A DNA stretch of 64,000 nucleotides from Pseudomonas sp. R4-35-07 (GTDB lineage Bacteria; Pseudomonadota; Gammaproteobacteria; Pseudomonadales; Pseudomonadaceae): contig NZ_CP027732.1 of the NCBI RefSeq assembly GCF_003852235.1, forward strand, positions 3,844,001 to 3,908,000. The letters run 5' to 3'. Under the pieces are notes generated by a model that saw only the letters and a program-made list of their open reading frames with translations, did not search any database and had not been told where the DNA came from. Positions 53,022 through 63,000 of the stretch are shown piece after piece. The number at the start of each line of letters is the position of its first letter. The first letter of the stretch is position 1. Made by a program: the position numbers and the translations under genes.

Positions 53022-53963
53022 TCAAGCCTCGGAAGGGGTTTGCTTGTAGTTGAAGCCAATCGGGTGCGGCATGTTGCGGGCCTTGGCCAGTTCGATCTGC
53101 TTTTGCCGGTCGATGGCGCTGCGACGGGTTTTCTCCGGCAGCTTATCCCAGCAATGCGGGCAACTGATGCCGGCCACGTAGTGCTCGGACGCGCGGTCTT
53201 CTACGCTGACCGGTGTGCGGCAGGCATGACATTGATCGTAGTCGCCTTCGCTCAAGTCGTGGCGCACCGTCACGCGATTGTCGAAAACAAAGCAGTCGCC
53301 CTGCCACTTGGTCTCTTCCTGCGGCACTTCTTCGAGGTATTTGAGGATGCCGCCCTTGAGATGATAGACCTCGTCGAAGCCTTCACTGAGCATAAAGCTC
53401 GAGGCTTTCTCGCAGCGAATGCCACCGGTGCAGAACATGGCGACTTTCTTGTGCCTGGCCGGGTCGAAGTTGGCTTTGATGTAGTCGGGGAATTCGCGAA
53501 AACTGGTGGTTTTCGGGTCGATCGCGCCTTCAAAGGTGCCAATCGACACTTCGTAGTCGTTGCGGGTGTCGATCAACAGCACTTCGGGGTCGCTGATCAG
53601 CGCGTTCCAGTCTTTTGGATCGACGTAGGTGCCGACCTGTTTGTTCGGGTCGACGCCGTCGACGCCCAGGGTCACGATTTCTTTCTTGAGCTTGACCTTG
53701 GTGCGGTAGAACGGCTGCTCGTCGCAATACGACTCTTTGTGGTCGATGTCGTCCATGCGTGGATCGTTCTTCAGCCAGGCCATCAGGCCATCGATGCCTT
53801 CGCGGCTACCGGAAACAGTGCCGTTGATGCCTTCCTCGGCGATCAGCAACGTGCCTTTGATGCCGTTGTCGACCATCGCCTGCAACAGTGGCTCGCGCAG
53901 GGCGACGTAATCTTCAAGGGTGACGAACTTGTACAGTGCCGCCACGACGATAGGTTGGGTCAT
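53022..53963 (-). CDS. trhO: tRNA uridine 5-oxyacetic-acid pathway hydroxylase TrhO (rhodanese-like)
   Basis: 313-aa rhodanese-related protein of the YceA/TrhO family, which hydroxylates uridine 34 of certain tRNAs with oxygen. The N-terminal domain has [20 protein letters not shown] and [20 protein letters not shown]; the central rhodanese domain holds [20 protein letters not shown] and the catalytic Cys loop [21 protein letters not shown] zinc-type Cys cluster CHACRTPV...CPHCW lies near the C-terminus. ATG 53963. It is first of a probable trhO-dsbA-ABC transcription unit. Confidence 0.95.
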   Translation of the reverse strand: MTQPIVVAALYKFVTLEDYVALREPLLQAMVDNGIKGTLLIAEEGINGTVSGSREGIDGLMAWLKNDPRMDDIDHKESYCDEQPFYRTKVKLKKEIVTLGVDGVDPNKQVGTYVDPKDWNALISDPEVLLIDTRNDYEVSIGTFEGAIDPKTTSFREFPDYIKANFDPARHKKVAMFCTGGIRCEKASSFMLSEGFDEVYHLKGGILKYLEEVPQEETKWQGDCFVFDNRVTVRHDLSEGDYDQCHACRTPVSVEDRASEHYVAGISCPHCWDKLPEKTRRSAIDRQKQIELAKARNMPHPIGFNYKQTPSEA

Positions 53964-54118
53964 GGGTGTTCTCTCCAGGTGGCTACCCTCGTAAGGGGTG
54001 AACCGGATAAAAAAACGCGCCGGCCAGGCGGCGCGGCGCGCATTCTAGCAAAACCACGCCGCCGCCGCATCGACACACAGCCGCTGATATTGCCTCAACA
54101 TCCTGGCGGCGATCGGCT

Positions 54119-57025
54119 TCAGCGGTGTGGGTTGCGTACGCCCTCCACTCGGTACTTCTGGCCGCCGAGGTGTTTGAACATCAAACGATAGGCACTGCGA
54201 CCACGAGAAGCGGCGTAACCGTGCAAGTCAGCAGACCACAGTTGATCTCTGTGGAGATGCCAATGAACCGCGCCAAAACGACCTTCCCGCAAATGACTGA
54301 GGGTAAGGGCGATACTGCGGTCCTCGCGGCTCGACGAACTGATATCTCCAAGTACCTCGGTATTGATCTGCATCCGTGGAGCAGCGCCTCTTATCGCCCT
54401 CGGCGCCCTCATCGGCAGTTGGGCCTGCGCTTGCCGACCACCGCGTGCGCGACTGGAACCGGCAACCTGTGTCGTCGCCCCCACCTCGAACGTGCTTGCC
54501 CCCGCCGGCTGACCGCTCGCGGCAGCGGACTCACGCCCTGGTCTTCGCAGCAGTACCGCGCCATAGCCCATGCGTTTCAACTCAGGCATCGGGTTACGAC
54601 TGTCCATCAGTATGCCCTCGACGCCCGCCGATTCACCCACAGGCCCCGCATAGCCATAGATGTCCCCTTCCGATGCATTGAGGTAAAGGGACATGCCTCC
54701 CTCGGCAGGGCGGCGTGCATAGGCAAAATTCACCAACCGCTCCGTTTCTTCGTGACTCAACCGCGCCCGCTGCGCCAACTTGATCGCCATCTCCGAAATA
54801 TCCCTGGCGAATTGTTCCTCCACTTGTTCCGCAGCCCTTGCCACGGCCTGCGGTTGCATTTGCAGATAGGCATTCAGGCGACTGGTGCCAAACAGTACAC
54901 CGCCCACCAGAGCCCCGATGGAAGCCCCCACCGTCGCATTCCCAAGCAGCGCCCCCACGCCCAGGCCCAGCAAGACCAAAAGCAGGAGGATTACAGTACC
55001 GCCCTGTATTTGGGTATTTTCCACATCGGCCGGCAGCAGCCCCATTGAATCAACGAATGTCATCGGGTTGTTGAACGCCATGAGATAGGGATTCAACTCT
55101 GCCCCGCCCCCTAGGGGGTCGGGGTTTATCCAGCGCTGTAACCAAGGGGCGTAGTAGCGGAAACCGTAGTAATACAAGCCGCTGCTGTCCCGCTCTTTGC
55201 CTGAATATCGGCGCGTCTTGTAGCGACCCTCCACCTCGCTGCGCGATGCCCACCACGCCGTCCCTCCATAGGGAAAATAACTCTCCTGGCTCAATAACTC
55301 TGCCTGTTCGCCCAACTCCAGCCCATGACTCGATTGCTGATCCGTCAGGCAAAAACGCAGGGTTGCATCGGCTGCTCCCTCATCGAGCCCCAGCTCCCAT
55401 TGCAAGACCTCAACCGTGCACCGCGCCACTTCAAGACGCACAACACTCAGCCGGCGCAACGGTCGATGGCGAATTTCCAGGCCTGGCAGGTAATACACAC
55501 GCGCCGTCTGCCGGCTGCCGGCGACCTGCTGGTGCGTGAGCTTGAGCGCGCGCTGGCCGTCGCCTGCGTACACATAGGCCTCCTCATCCGGGTCCCCCTC
55601 CTCTCGCAGAATCGTCGTGACCTTGGTCAACTGATTACGCACGTTCCACGCCATCGGCAGGCCACGTCCCAGCTGTTGCTGATTGCCATTGGCATCAAAA
55701 CCCTGCGCCCACTCGCCAACCGGATGCTCGCTCGACAACGCACGATTACTGCCAGTTGCGACCTGCATGTCGCGGGTATAGCCGACACCACTGGACGGCA
55801 CATGACGCAGCCGGGTCAGGTTGCCCCCCTCGTCATAGGCATAGTGCTGGGTATAGTTGCGCCATAAACCGGCGTCGGTCGAACCGAACGAAATACGCGC
55901 GGGCAGTGCCGGGCCGATGGCGGCGGCAGTACTTTCCCGGCCTGTGGCCTGGGTCAGTTGGTACAGCGAGTTGTACTCATAGCGATAGGAGGCAGCTACT
56001 TGCGTGTTGTGGCTCCACCTGGTCGGTTGTGCCTGATCCTGCAGGCTTGAAACATTTCCCACGGGATCATAGTCGTAGCTCAAATCCTGTAGCGGCGCCG
56101 CCCGCTCGTTTTTGCGGTACGCCATCAGCCGGCGCATACGGCCATCCTCGGCCCGATAGGTGGCCAGGCTACTCACGCCATTGCCCAGCAGGGCCGTCTC
56201 CACCTGGCCGGCGGCAGTGTAGACGTAGCCCTCTACCACGGTCTTGCGCGTACCACTCTTCAAGGTGAGGTGAATATTTTTCGCCTGCCCGTCCAGCCCA
56301 TAGGCGAACTGTCGGGCATTGCCCTTGGCGTCGAGCTGTTCCACCGTGGCACCCAGGGCGTCAAACGCCCAGCGTGTGGTGTAAAGCTCAGGTTGCAGTT
56401 GCTGGTCCTGATCGGCCGGGGCAAGCGGCCAGTCAACAGTGCCCGGGGCCTCGCGAAACCGCCGGATTTGGCGCAGCACCTGCCCGGTCATCCCATAGGC
56501 GTCGAACACCTGCGTGCCCGCCGGGTCGGCATGGCGTACCAGGCGGCCACTGCGGTTAAGTGCGCGGTGCTCAGGCGTTGGCGCGGCATACACCAGGCGT
56601 TCGACACACCGGAGTCGCGCTTCGTCGGCAGTTTGTTCGAACACCGCCACCGGACGCTGCAAGGTGTCGTAGTCGTGGCGCTGATAGGCACCGCGGCCGT
56701 CCCAGGCATGCAACAGCTGTCCCGAGGGCGCCGCCAGCATCAGCCGCATGCCGGCGTCCACATCGTTGCTGCGGACCAAGCTACCAGACAGGCTGTACAC
56801 CGAGGCCTGATTGGCCTCGGTCAACGGTTCGCGCGATTTAAGGGTAGAAAGGCGCGGGTCCCACTGCTCAAGCAACAGGCCGCTGGCCCCATAGACCTGA
56901 CGCCTGACACGAGCCGTCGGCGCAGCCTGGGAGGTAGCGCACAGATAAGCGACGCTGCGCACGGTCAATCCACGGGGGTCGAAGGCCGCAAGCGAGGGCG
57001 TGTTTCGATGAAGTGAAGCAGACAT
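54119..57025 (-). CDS. tccC: Tc toxin C component, TccC-type Rhs protein with variable C-terminal toxin
   Basis: 968 aa. The Rhs/YD-repeat shell occupies residues 1 to about 663, beginning MSASLHRNTPSLAAFDPRGL with repeats such as QASVYSLSGSLVRS. It ends in the conserved autocleavage region RYYAPWLQRWINPDPL-GGGAELNPYLMAFNNPMTF, with candidate aspartates in NPDP and VDSMGL. After VDSMGL, about 305 residues form the unshared cargo: a glycine-rich hydrophobic stretch (677-713), helices, then a terminal 50-residue module with HWHLHRDQLWSADLHGY. It is not the ADP-ribosyltransferase type seen in some TccC proteins. ATG 57025 follows GAGG. TccC should be encapsulated with TcB and injected by TcA; divergent from tcaA. 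Confidence 0.88.
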   Translation of the reverse strand: MSASLHRNTPSLAAFDPRGLTVRSVAYLCATSQAAPTARVRRQVYGASGLLLEQWDPRLSTLKSREPLTEANQASVYSLSGSLVRSNDVDAGMRLMLAAPSGQLLHAWDGRGAYQRHDYDTLQRPVAVFEQTADEARLRCVERLVYAAPTPEHRALNRSGRLVRHADPAGTQVFDAYGMTGQVLRQIRRFREAPGTVDWPLAPADQDQQLQPELYTTRWAFDALGATVEQLDAKGNARQFAYGLDGQAKNIHLTLKSGTRKTVVEGYVYTAAGQVETALLGNGVSSLATYRAEDGRMRRLMAYRKNERAAPLQDLSYDYDPVGNVSSLQDQAQPTRWSHNTQVAASYRYEYNSLYQLTQATGRESTAAAIGPALPARISFGSTDAGLWRNYTQHYAYDEGGNLTRLRHVPSSGVGYTRDMQVATGSNRALSSEHPVGEWAQGFDANGNQQQLGRGLPMAWNVRNQLTKVTTILREEGDPDEEAYVYAGDGQRALKLTHQQVAGSRQTARVYYLPGLEIRHRPLRRLSVVRLEVARCTVEVLQWELGLDEGAADATLRFCLTDQQSSHGLELGEQAELLSQESYFPYGGTAWWASRSEVEGRYKTRRYSGKERDSSGLYYYGFRYYAPWLQRWINPDPLGGGAELNPYLMAFNNPMTFVDSMGLLPADVENTQIQGGTVILLLLVLLGLGVGALLGNATVGASIGALVGGVLFGTSRLNAYLQMQPQAVARAAEQVEEQFARDISEMAIKLAQRARLSHEETERLVNFAYARRPAEGGMSLYLNASEGDIYGYAGPVGESAGVEGILMDSRNPMPELKRMGYGAVLLRRPGRESAAASGQPAGASTFEVGATTQVAGSSRARGGRQAQAQLPMRAPRAIRGAAPRMQINTEVLGDISSSSREDRSIALTLSHLREGRFGAVHWHLHRDQLWSADLHGYAASRGRSAYRLMFKHLGGQKYRVEGVRNPHR

Positions 57026-57218
57026 GATCACATGACCTCAATTGCACAATGGTCAGCAAAGCCTAGGGTTCATGCCTGCACAGAGGTGGTATCGGTGTAT
57101 GGATGCCTCAACCGGCGGGGGCCGACGATGCCTGTAAATAGCTATGCCTGGCCCCGTTAACCTGCGTGATAGCGTTTTTCATTGCCCGCCGGCCCCATCG
57201 GCAGGCGTGAAGGAACGT

Positions 57219-60047
57219 ATGAATATGCAAGCCGACAGCAGCTCCTTGCTCGCTCAACTGATTGATCACGCACACCCTCCCGCCCCGGGTCGGGACGATT
57301 TCAACACCGCGCTGCAGCGCCTCGACATTCATTCGGTATTCGACATCGTGCGCCTCAGCGAAAAGGCCTTCGCAGAGCAACTGGCCACCTGCAACGATGA
57401 CGATGCCCACGCGGTATACCGCAAGGCCAAGAGCGCTGCAGCGCAACTGGAAAGGTTGTTTCGCGAACAGCAGGTCTCGTCGCAGCGCCCTACCCTGCGC
57501 GCTAAACGCGATGTCGCCGCCGATACCGATGCCACCTACCAGGCCTTGTTCAACGAAAATCGCGAACAGTTCTGCGCCAACGCGTCCATTGCCGCAGTCG
57601 ATTCGCCGGCTGCCTACCTGCGCGCGCTTTATCTGTTCGCCCTGCAACTGGAACAGAATGCCAAGGGGGCCGACGTGCTCAAACTGTCGGTCCGGCGTGC
57701 AGACCTCAAGGACCTGTTGATCGACCAACACAGCGTTACGGGCCAGGTGCCCATGTTGTCGATCATCAATCAGACCTTGCTCAGCAATATCGCAAACGCC
57801 AACGACGCCTACTCGCTGCTGAGCAACAGCTGGTACCCGTTTTCGTTGCCGTATCATTTCCACCACCAGCAATGCCGGCTGGGCTTGTCGGGCGACAAGC
57901 CGATGTTGGGTGAGTTGAACTATCGCATCAGTCGCCAGTTGCCCCTGGCGGGAGCAACCAGCACTTACGGGCAAGTCGTTACCCGCAACAATGAGGTGCA
58001 ATGCCTGTTATCCGGGCTGAGCCCTGAACAACAGGCCCTGCTGAAAAGAGACTGGGTAACGGCGCAGGGCGCGCCAACCTTCTATCGCACGTACTTCAAC
58101 TGGACGGCTGAACAGGGGCCGGAAGACGTCACTGATTTCCTGCAGCATACGCAACTGGATGCCGAACAACTTCAAGCGTTGCTGGCACAACAGACACAAG
58201 CACCGCGCCAATCGCCAAACTGCAAACAGCCCACCGGCCTCACTTACGGTGCCTGTTACATCAACGGCGCGCTTGCATCTGCCCCCACACTCGCGATCAG
58301 CCTGAACAAAGACGCCCCCGCCAAGCTGGTCAACGTGAGCCTTGAACGCTTCGACAGGCTGCAACGGATGATTCGCCTGCAGCGCTGGCTCGGCCTGCCT
58401 TTCGCGCAACTGGACACGTTGCTGGTCAGCGCGATGCGCTGCGAAGGCGCCAGCAACCGCGCGCTGCTGATCACCCATAACACCCTTCGGGCGCTGGGGG
58501 TCTTTTGCTATCTGAGCAAGCGCTACAGCCTGCAAGCCGAAGAGTTTGCCGCCTGGCTCCATCAGTTGCCCGTTCACGGTTCGGGTGAGCGCGTGTCGTT
58601 GTTCGATCAGGTGTTCAACCGCGCGGGTTCGGCCCTGCCTGCGCTGTGTCTGGACGAGCAGGCATTCGACGCAACCACCCGGCAACAACTCTGCGCCGCG
58701 CTGGGCCTGCAAGACACCCAGGACTCGCTGCAACTGCTGATCGCCGATGAGCCCGAAACCCGCACGGTCGAGACCGTCAGCGCACTCTATCGGCAAGCGC
58801 GAATCGCTCGGCTGTTCGGCTTGTCGGTCATGGAATGCCAGCAACTGCTGCAGTTGCCCGGCGCGACGCCCTTTCTTGCGCAACTGCGTCACCCAACGCT
58901 GAGACGCAAGCCTAAGGGCGCGGCTGACTTTCTCGATATGCTCATGCACCTGGAATGGGCCAGCCGTTGGCTCAAGGAGAATGGCAACAGCCTGTCACTG
59001 TTGAGGCACCAGCTATTGCTCGATCAGCAGGTCCAGGACCCGGCCATCAACCTGCTGTTGAAAGAATTCGCGGCCTACGATCAGGCTTCTCTCTCCAAAC
59101 AGCTGAACCTGCTTGAACTTCCCCAACAACCCGCTGATGAAGCAGTTCGCTTGCCCGCCGTGGACTGGGAAGCCCTGGCCCAGCAAGTACTGCAACGGAT
59201 GCGCTCAAACACGAGCATTGAGGTGGCGGTCGAGGAAGCGCTGTCCGCCATTGCCATCAGCTCGGACACTAATCGCACAACCTACTATATCGAGAGCGCC
59301 AAACCCAAGCTTCGTACCCTGATGGAGACGGTGCGTAATGAGTTCTGGGCGCTGTATCTACGCCTCAAAGAGATCATCCGCGCCGTACCCCAGCTGCCAG
59401 GCGGTGCCAATGGTCATCAAAAATATGACCATCACAGCCATTTCCTGCGCCTGCACGCGCCTGCAGCCCCACCCCTGCAAACCCTCGGCTATCTGATATT
59501 GCTGCTCCCCCACGCCGTCGATGTTCTGCAATTGCCGCTCAGCCGCCAGGCGCTTGATCAGTTTCTGATAAACCCGCACTGGCTGGACAGTGGCTATCAA
59601 GCGTCTTCGGTCCTTGAACTGACCCCGCACACCCTCTGCCTCATTCAGCAGTTCAACCATTGCATTGAGCGTTTTGGCCTGACGGAAGGACAAATTCTCG
59701 ATTACTTCGGACAGGCCAACGCGCGGCCCAATCGCGCGGCACAACACAACACTGAAGAAACCAGCGAGCATCTCGCCCGACTTTTTGGCTGGAGTGCCAG
59801 CGAAATAACCGTCTTCAGCAGCCAACTGAACCCTCCACGCATTACCTCCATGGATCGCCTGGACTGGCTGCTGCGCTGCCGCCAAGCCAGCACCGCAACC
59901 GGCCTGTCGGCCACCCTGCTGATTGCAGCCAGCCAACTTGAAACCAACTCGACGTTCGCTCAATGGAAGGCCGTCGGTGAGGCGCTCACGAGTGCCCATG
60001 CCTCTCTCGTCAACACGCCTTTTTCTACCGACCTGCTCAAGGACTGA
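57219..60047 (+). CDS. tcaA: Tc toxin A-component N-terminal half, TcaA-like
   Basis: 942 aa, without a signal peptide. It carries the Salmonella plasmid virulence protein VRP1-like (SpvA-type) segment: the NENREQFCANASIAAVDSPA and YLRALYLFALQLEQNAKGAD stretch near residues 105-145, then LPYHFHHQQCRLGL, all typical of TcA N-terminal shells. ATG 57219 follows AAGGAACGT. It ends with TGA two bases before the ATG of tcaB, so the pair is translationally coupled. Together the two polypeptides equal one TcdA-type toxin. GC content is high in this half, unlike the centre of tcaB. Confidence 0.92.
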   Translation: MNMQADSSSLLAQLIDHAHPPAPGRDDFNTALQRLDIHSVFDIVRLSEKAFAEQLATCNDDDAHAVYRKAKSAAAQLERLFREQQVSSQRPTLRAKRDVAADTDATYQALFNENREQFCANASIAAVDSPAAYLRALYLFALQLEQNAKGADVLKLSVRRADLKDLLIDQHSVTGQVPMLSIINQTLLSNIANANDAYSLLSNSWYPFSLPYHFHHQQCRLGLSGDKPMLGELNYRISRQLPLAGATSTYGQVVTRNNEVQCLLSGLSPEQQALLKRDWVTAQGAPTFYRTYFNWTAEQGPEDVTDFLQHTQLDAEQLQALLAQQTQAPRQSPNCKQPTGLTYGACYINGALASAPTLAISLNKDAPAKLVNVSLERFDRLQRMIRLQRWLGLPFAQLDTLLVSAMRCEGASNRALLITHNTLRALGVFCYLSKRYSLQAEEFAAWLHQLPVHGSGERVSLFDQVFNRAGSALPALCLDEQAFDATTRQQLCAALGLQDTQDSLQLLIADEPETRTVETVSALYRQARIARLFGLSVMECQQLLQLPGATPFLAQLRHPTLRRKPKGAADFLDMLMHLEWASRWLKENGNSLSLLRHQLLLDQQVQDPAINLLLKEFAAYDQASLSKQLNLLELPQQPADEAVRLPAVDWEALAQQVLQRMRSNTSIEVAVEEALSAIAISSDTNRTTYYIESAKPKLRTLMETVRNEFWALYLRLKEIIRAVPQLPGGANGHQKYDHHSHFLRLHAPAAPPLQTLGYLILLLPHAVDVLQLPLSRQALDQFLINPHWLDSGYQASSVLELTPHTLCLIQQFNHCIERFGLTEGQILDYFGQANARPNRAAQHNTEETSEHLARLFGWSASEITVFSSQLNPPRITSMDRLDWLLRCRQASTATGLSATLLIAASQLETNSTFAQWKAVGEALTSAHASLVNTPFSTDLLKD

Positions 60048-60049
60048 TC

Positions 60050-63000
60050 ATGTCTCACTCGCTTGACCAACAGCTTAATGAAAGCCTGCGCGACGCCATG
60101 CTCGCGTACTACCTCACCCATAAAGTGCCTGATGCGCTTAAGGCAACCATCGGCAATGCCGATGACCTTTACGCGTATTGGCTACTCGACGTACAAGTCA
60201 GCCAAGCCGTGCCGACCAGCCCGGTAGCCTGTGCCATTTCCAGCCTGCAGCAATACATCAGCCGTATTGAACTGGGCCTGGAGCCGGGCTATGCCCATCA
60301 GGGCATGACCGCGCAACAAAGCAAGATCTGGCGCGAACAGTTGCACACCTACCCGCTGTGGAGTGCCAGTCAGCAATTGCATTACCATCCGGCCAACTAT
60401 CTGGACCCGACGTTACGACGGGACAAGACCGACAGTTTTCAACAGTTGCAAAACGACCTCAGCCAATACCGAATTCAAGCGGACACCATCACCACGGCGG
60501 TTCAGCAGTATCTGGCCAGGTTCGAGGAAACCGCCAACATACGCACGCTCAACGGCTATATAGACGCCGACTTGAACAACCTGCACAGCGGCACTTATTA
60601 CTTCATCGGTAAATCGACCTCCGAAAACACCTATTACTGGCGCTCGCTGGACATGTCCAGGCGCTCCGGCGCGGTGCTCTTGCAGGATGCCTGGTCAGAC
60701 TGGAAAAAAATCAACCTGTCGGTCTCCGACGCCACCGCCGAGCAAAGTATCCGGCCGGTGTACTTCAATAGCCGGCTATTTTTCATCTGGGCCGAGTGCA
60801 TCAAACCCACCCCGTCCAATTCGTTTAAGCCGGCGCGACGGGATTCGGAGGAAAAGGACCATCTGGACGATTGGATCAACACGCACTATGTCAAATTCCG
60901 GCTCAATTTCTCGTATAAAAAACATGATGGCAGTTGGAGCGTGCCCCAGGCGTGCATTGAGCAATATTGTGCGACCGAAGACGTTAACGCATCGAGCGCG
61001 GAGCTGCTCAAAAGCATTACGCAAACGGTGGCAATCGTCGACAGCAAGAGCACGCCCGTACTTTTCTTAAGTGTGCTCGCTACCAGCCGTAAAGATCCTA
61101 GACAGCAGGATAATTTCATTGGCAGGTTTTTCCAGGCCGTTCATATCGACCAGTCCTTCACTATCACCACCGTCGCCGATGGCGGCAGCCCCGAACGCTA
61201 TAGCGTGCTGCCCGGCTCAGAGGTGGCCGAAGAAATAAACCGGCTGCTGGAACCCTTCGATCCGTCCCAGAAGACCAAAGTACAGGCCATACTCAAGGGC
61301 GAGGCGCACAGCACTAACGGGTATTACAGCGAATTGCTGCCTGACAGGGCCAGGCAATTTCTCACGCTCTTCGCAAGCAAGAACCAAGGCAACTTGCAGT
61401 TCAAAATAGCGCCGCCAACCGAGCACACGATTGCTATCGCGTCGCAAATGATTTTTGAAAACAAAGAACATTGGAATTTTGAAACGAACCAGAAAAAAAT
61501 AAAAAACACCGACGATACTAATGTCTCCTTCGATTCAAACACCCAAGAACTTGTGTTTTCTTCTACTCTCAGTGGCCGTTTCCAAGAGCCGTACAGCGTC
61601 ACCTTGACTAAACAGCAGGGCGCAACTATCACGCTGATAACCAATGATGCACTGGATGACCCCAAAGCGACTCAACTTAAACTGAGCAAGGGCTCTATCA
61701 TCACCGATTCCTCAACACCGCTGAAAACTGACTACTACGCACTATATTTAAAAAATTCGACCACCCATGAAGAATTTCCTAACGCTGTAAATAATATTAG
61801 CGGCGCACTGTTTACCCATACAACAGACCCGCAGAACTCAAACACCCTCTTATTGGAAGGTAATTTCATCGACAAAAACGCCTTCGTAAACTTATACACA
61901 CATAAAGATTTCCATGTCATCCTCAACCGTTATGGCATTTATACCAGTCAAGAAGATAAAAAAAACAAGCTGCATTCACAAAACGCACTGATAATGAAAA
62001 GGGCAAGGGTTACCCCGCCCAAATTACGTGCCTATAAACACGTCATCATGAGTGCGAATTTCAAAGACTACCCATTCACCGAAACCATCAATGCCAACTC
62101 TCATCGCATCATCAACTTTCAGGACACAGCTCACGAAAGCCTGACCGGATCAAGCCCCGAATTGCCCGTCGGGCATCGGGTCACGGCGCGCATTCCGGTG
62201 ACGCAGGAGCAGATGAAGTCCGGCTTCACCCTGATACATGGGGTGGTGACGCTTGAGCCTGGCGAAGACGGCACGAAAATCCTCGGCTATGCGTTGAATA
62301 CGGCAACCCTCAAGCTGACAACACCAGTTTCTGACCCCGCGCTCAACCCGCAACTGGCGCCAACGATCAAAAGACTCGAATCGGGCAAATTCGGCACCGC
62401 TGAATTCATCGACTTTTCCAACAATTCGGCAAGCCTGCCTGCCGACATGCCCGCTACCCTGCGCATGAATACCTGCATTGCCGCCAAGCTGGTCCAGGCG
62501 GCCAATGTCAGCCTTGACCATTTGTTCTCGTTAACGCCAGAAACCTGGAAAGAGCCGCCACTCACACCTGGCGGCACAGCAGAAGGCATCGACTTCACAG
62601 GTGCTAACGGCAAGTACTTCTGGGAGCTGTTCCTGTACGCGCCCTGGCTGATAGCCCATCGCCTGAATCAGGAGCAACGGTATGCCGAAGCGCAAGCCTG
62701 GCTCGGCTATCTGTTCGACCCCGGGCGCGCCGCCGATGCGTCCAGCAAACGGCCTGCCTTTTGGGGTTTGCGCGAACTGGCCCGTGAAGAACGGCTGCCC
62801 GGGTACACCAGCCACGATCCCCACGAACTGGCGATACGCTCACCCGTGCATTTTCGCAAGGCGATCTACCTGTTTTACCTGGACATCCTGCTCAATCGCG
62901 GCGATGCCGACTATCGCCAGCTCACCCCGGACAGCCTGACCCAAGCCAAACTCTGGTACACCCGAGCCCAACATTTCCTTGGCCCACGCCCCAGGATCAT

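Noticed and set aside
60040-60056. tcaA and tcaB as one tcdA gene broken by a mutation
   Set aside because: The TGA is followed two bases later by an ATG that starts a normal TcaB-like N-terminus, and a split TcA is a recognised arrangement, so a frameshift or nonsense mutation need not be invoked.
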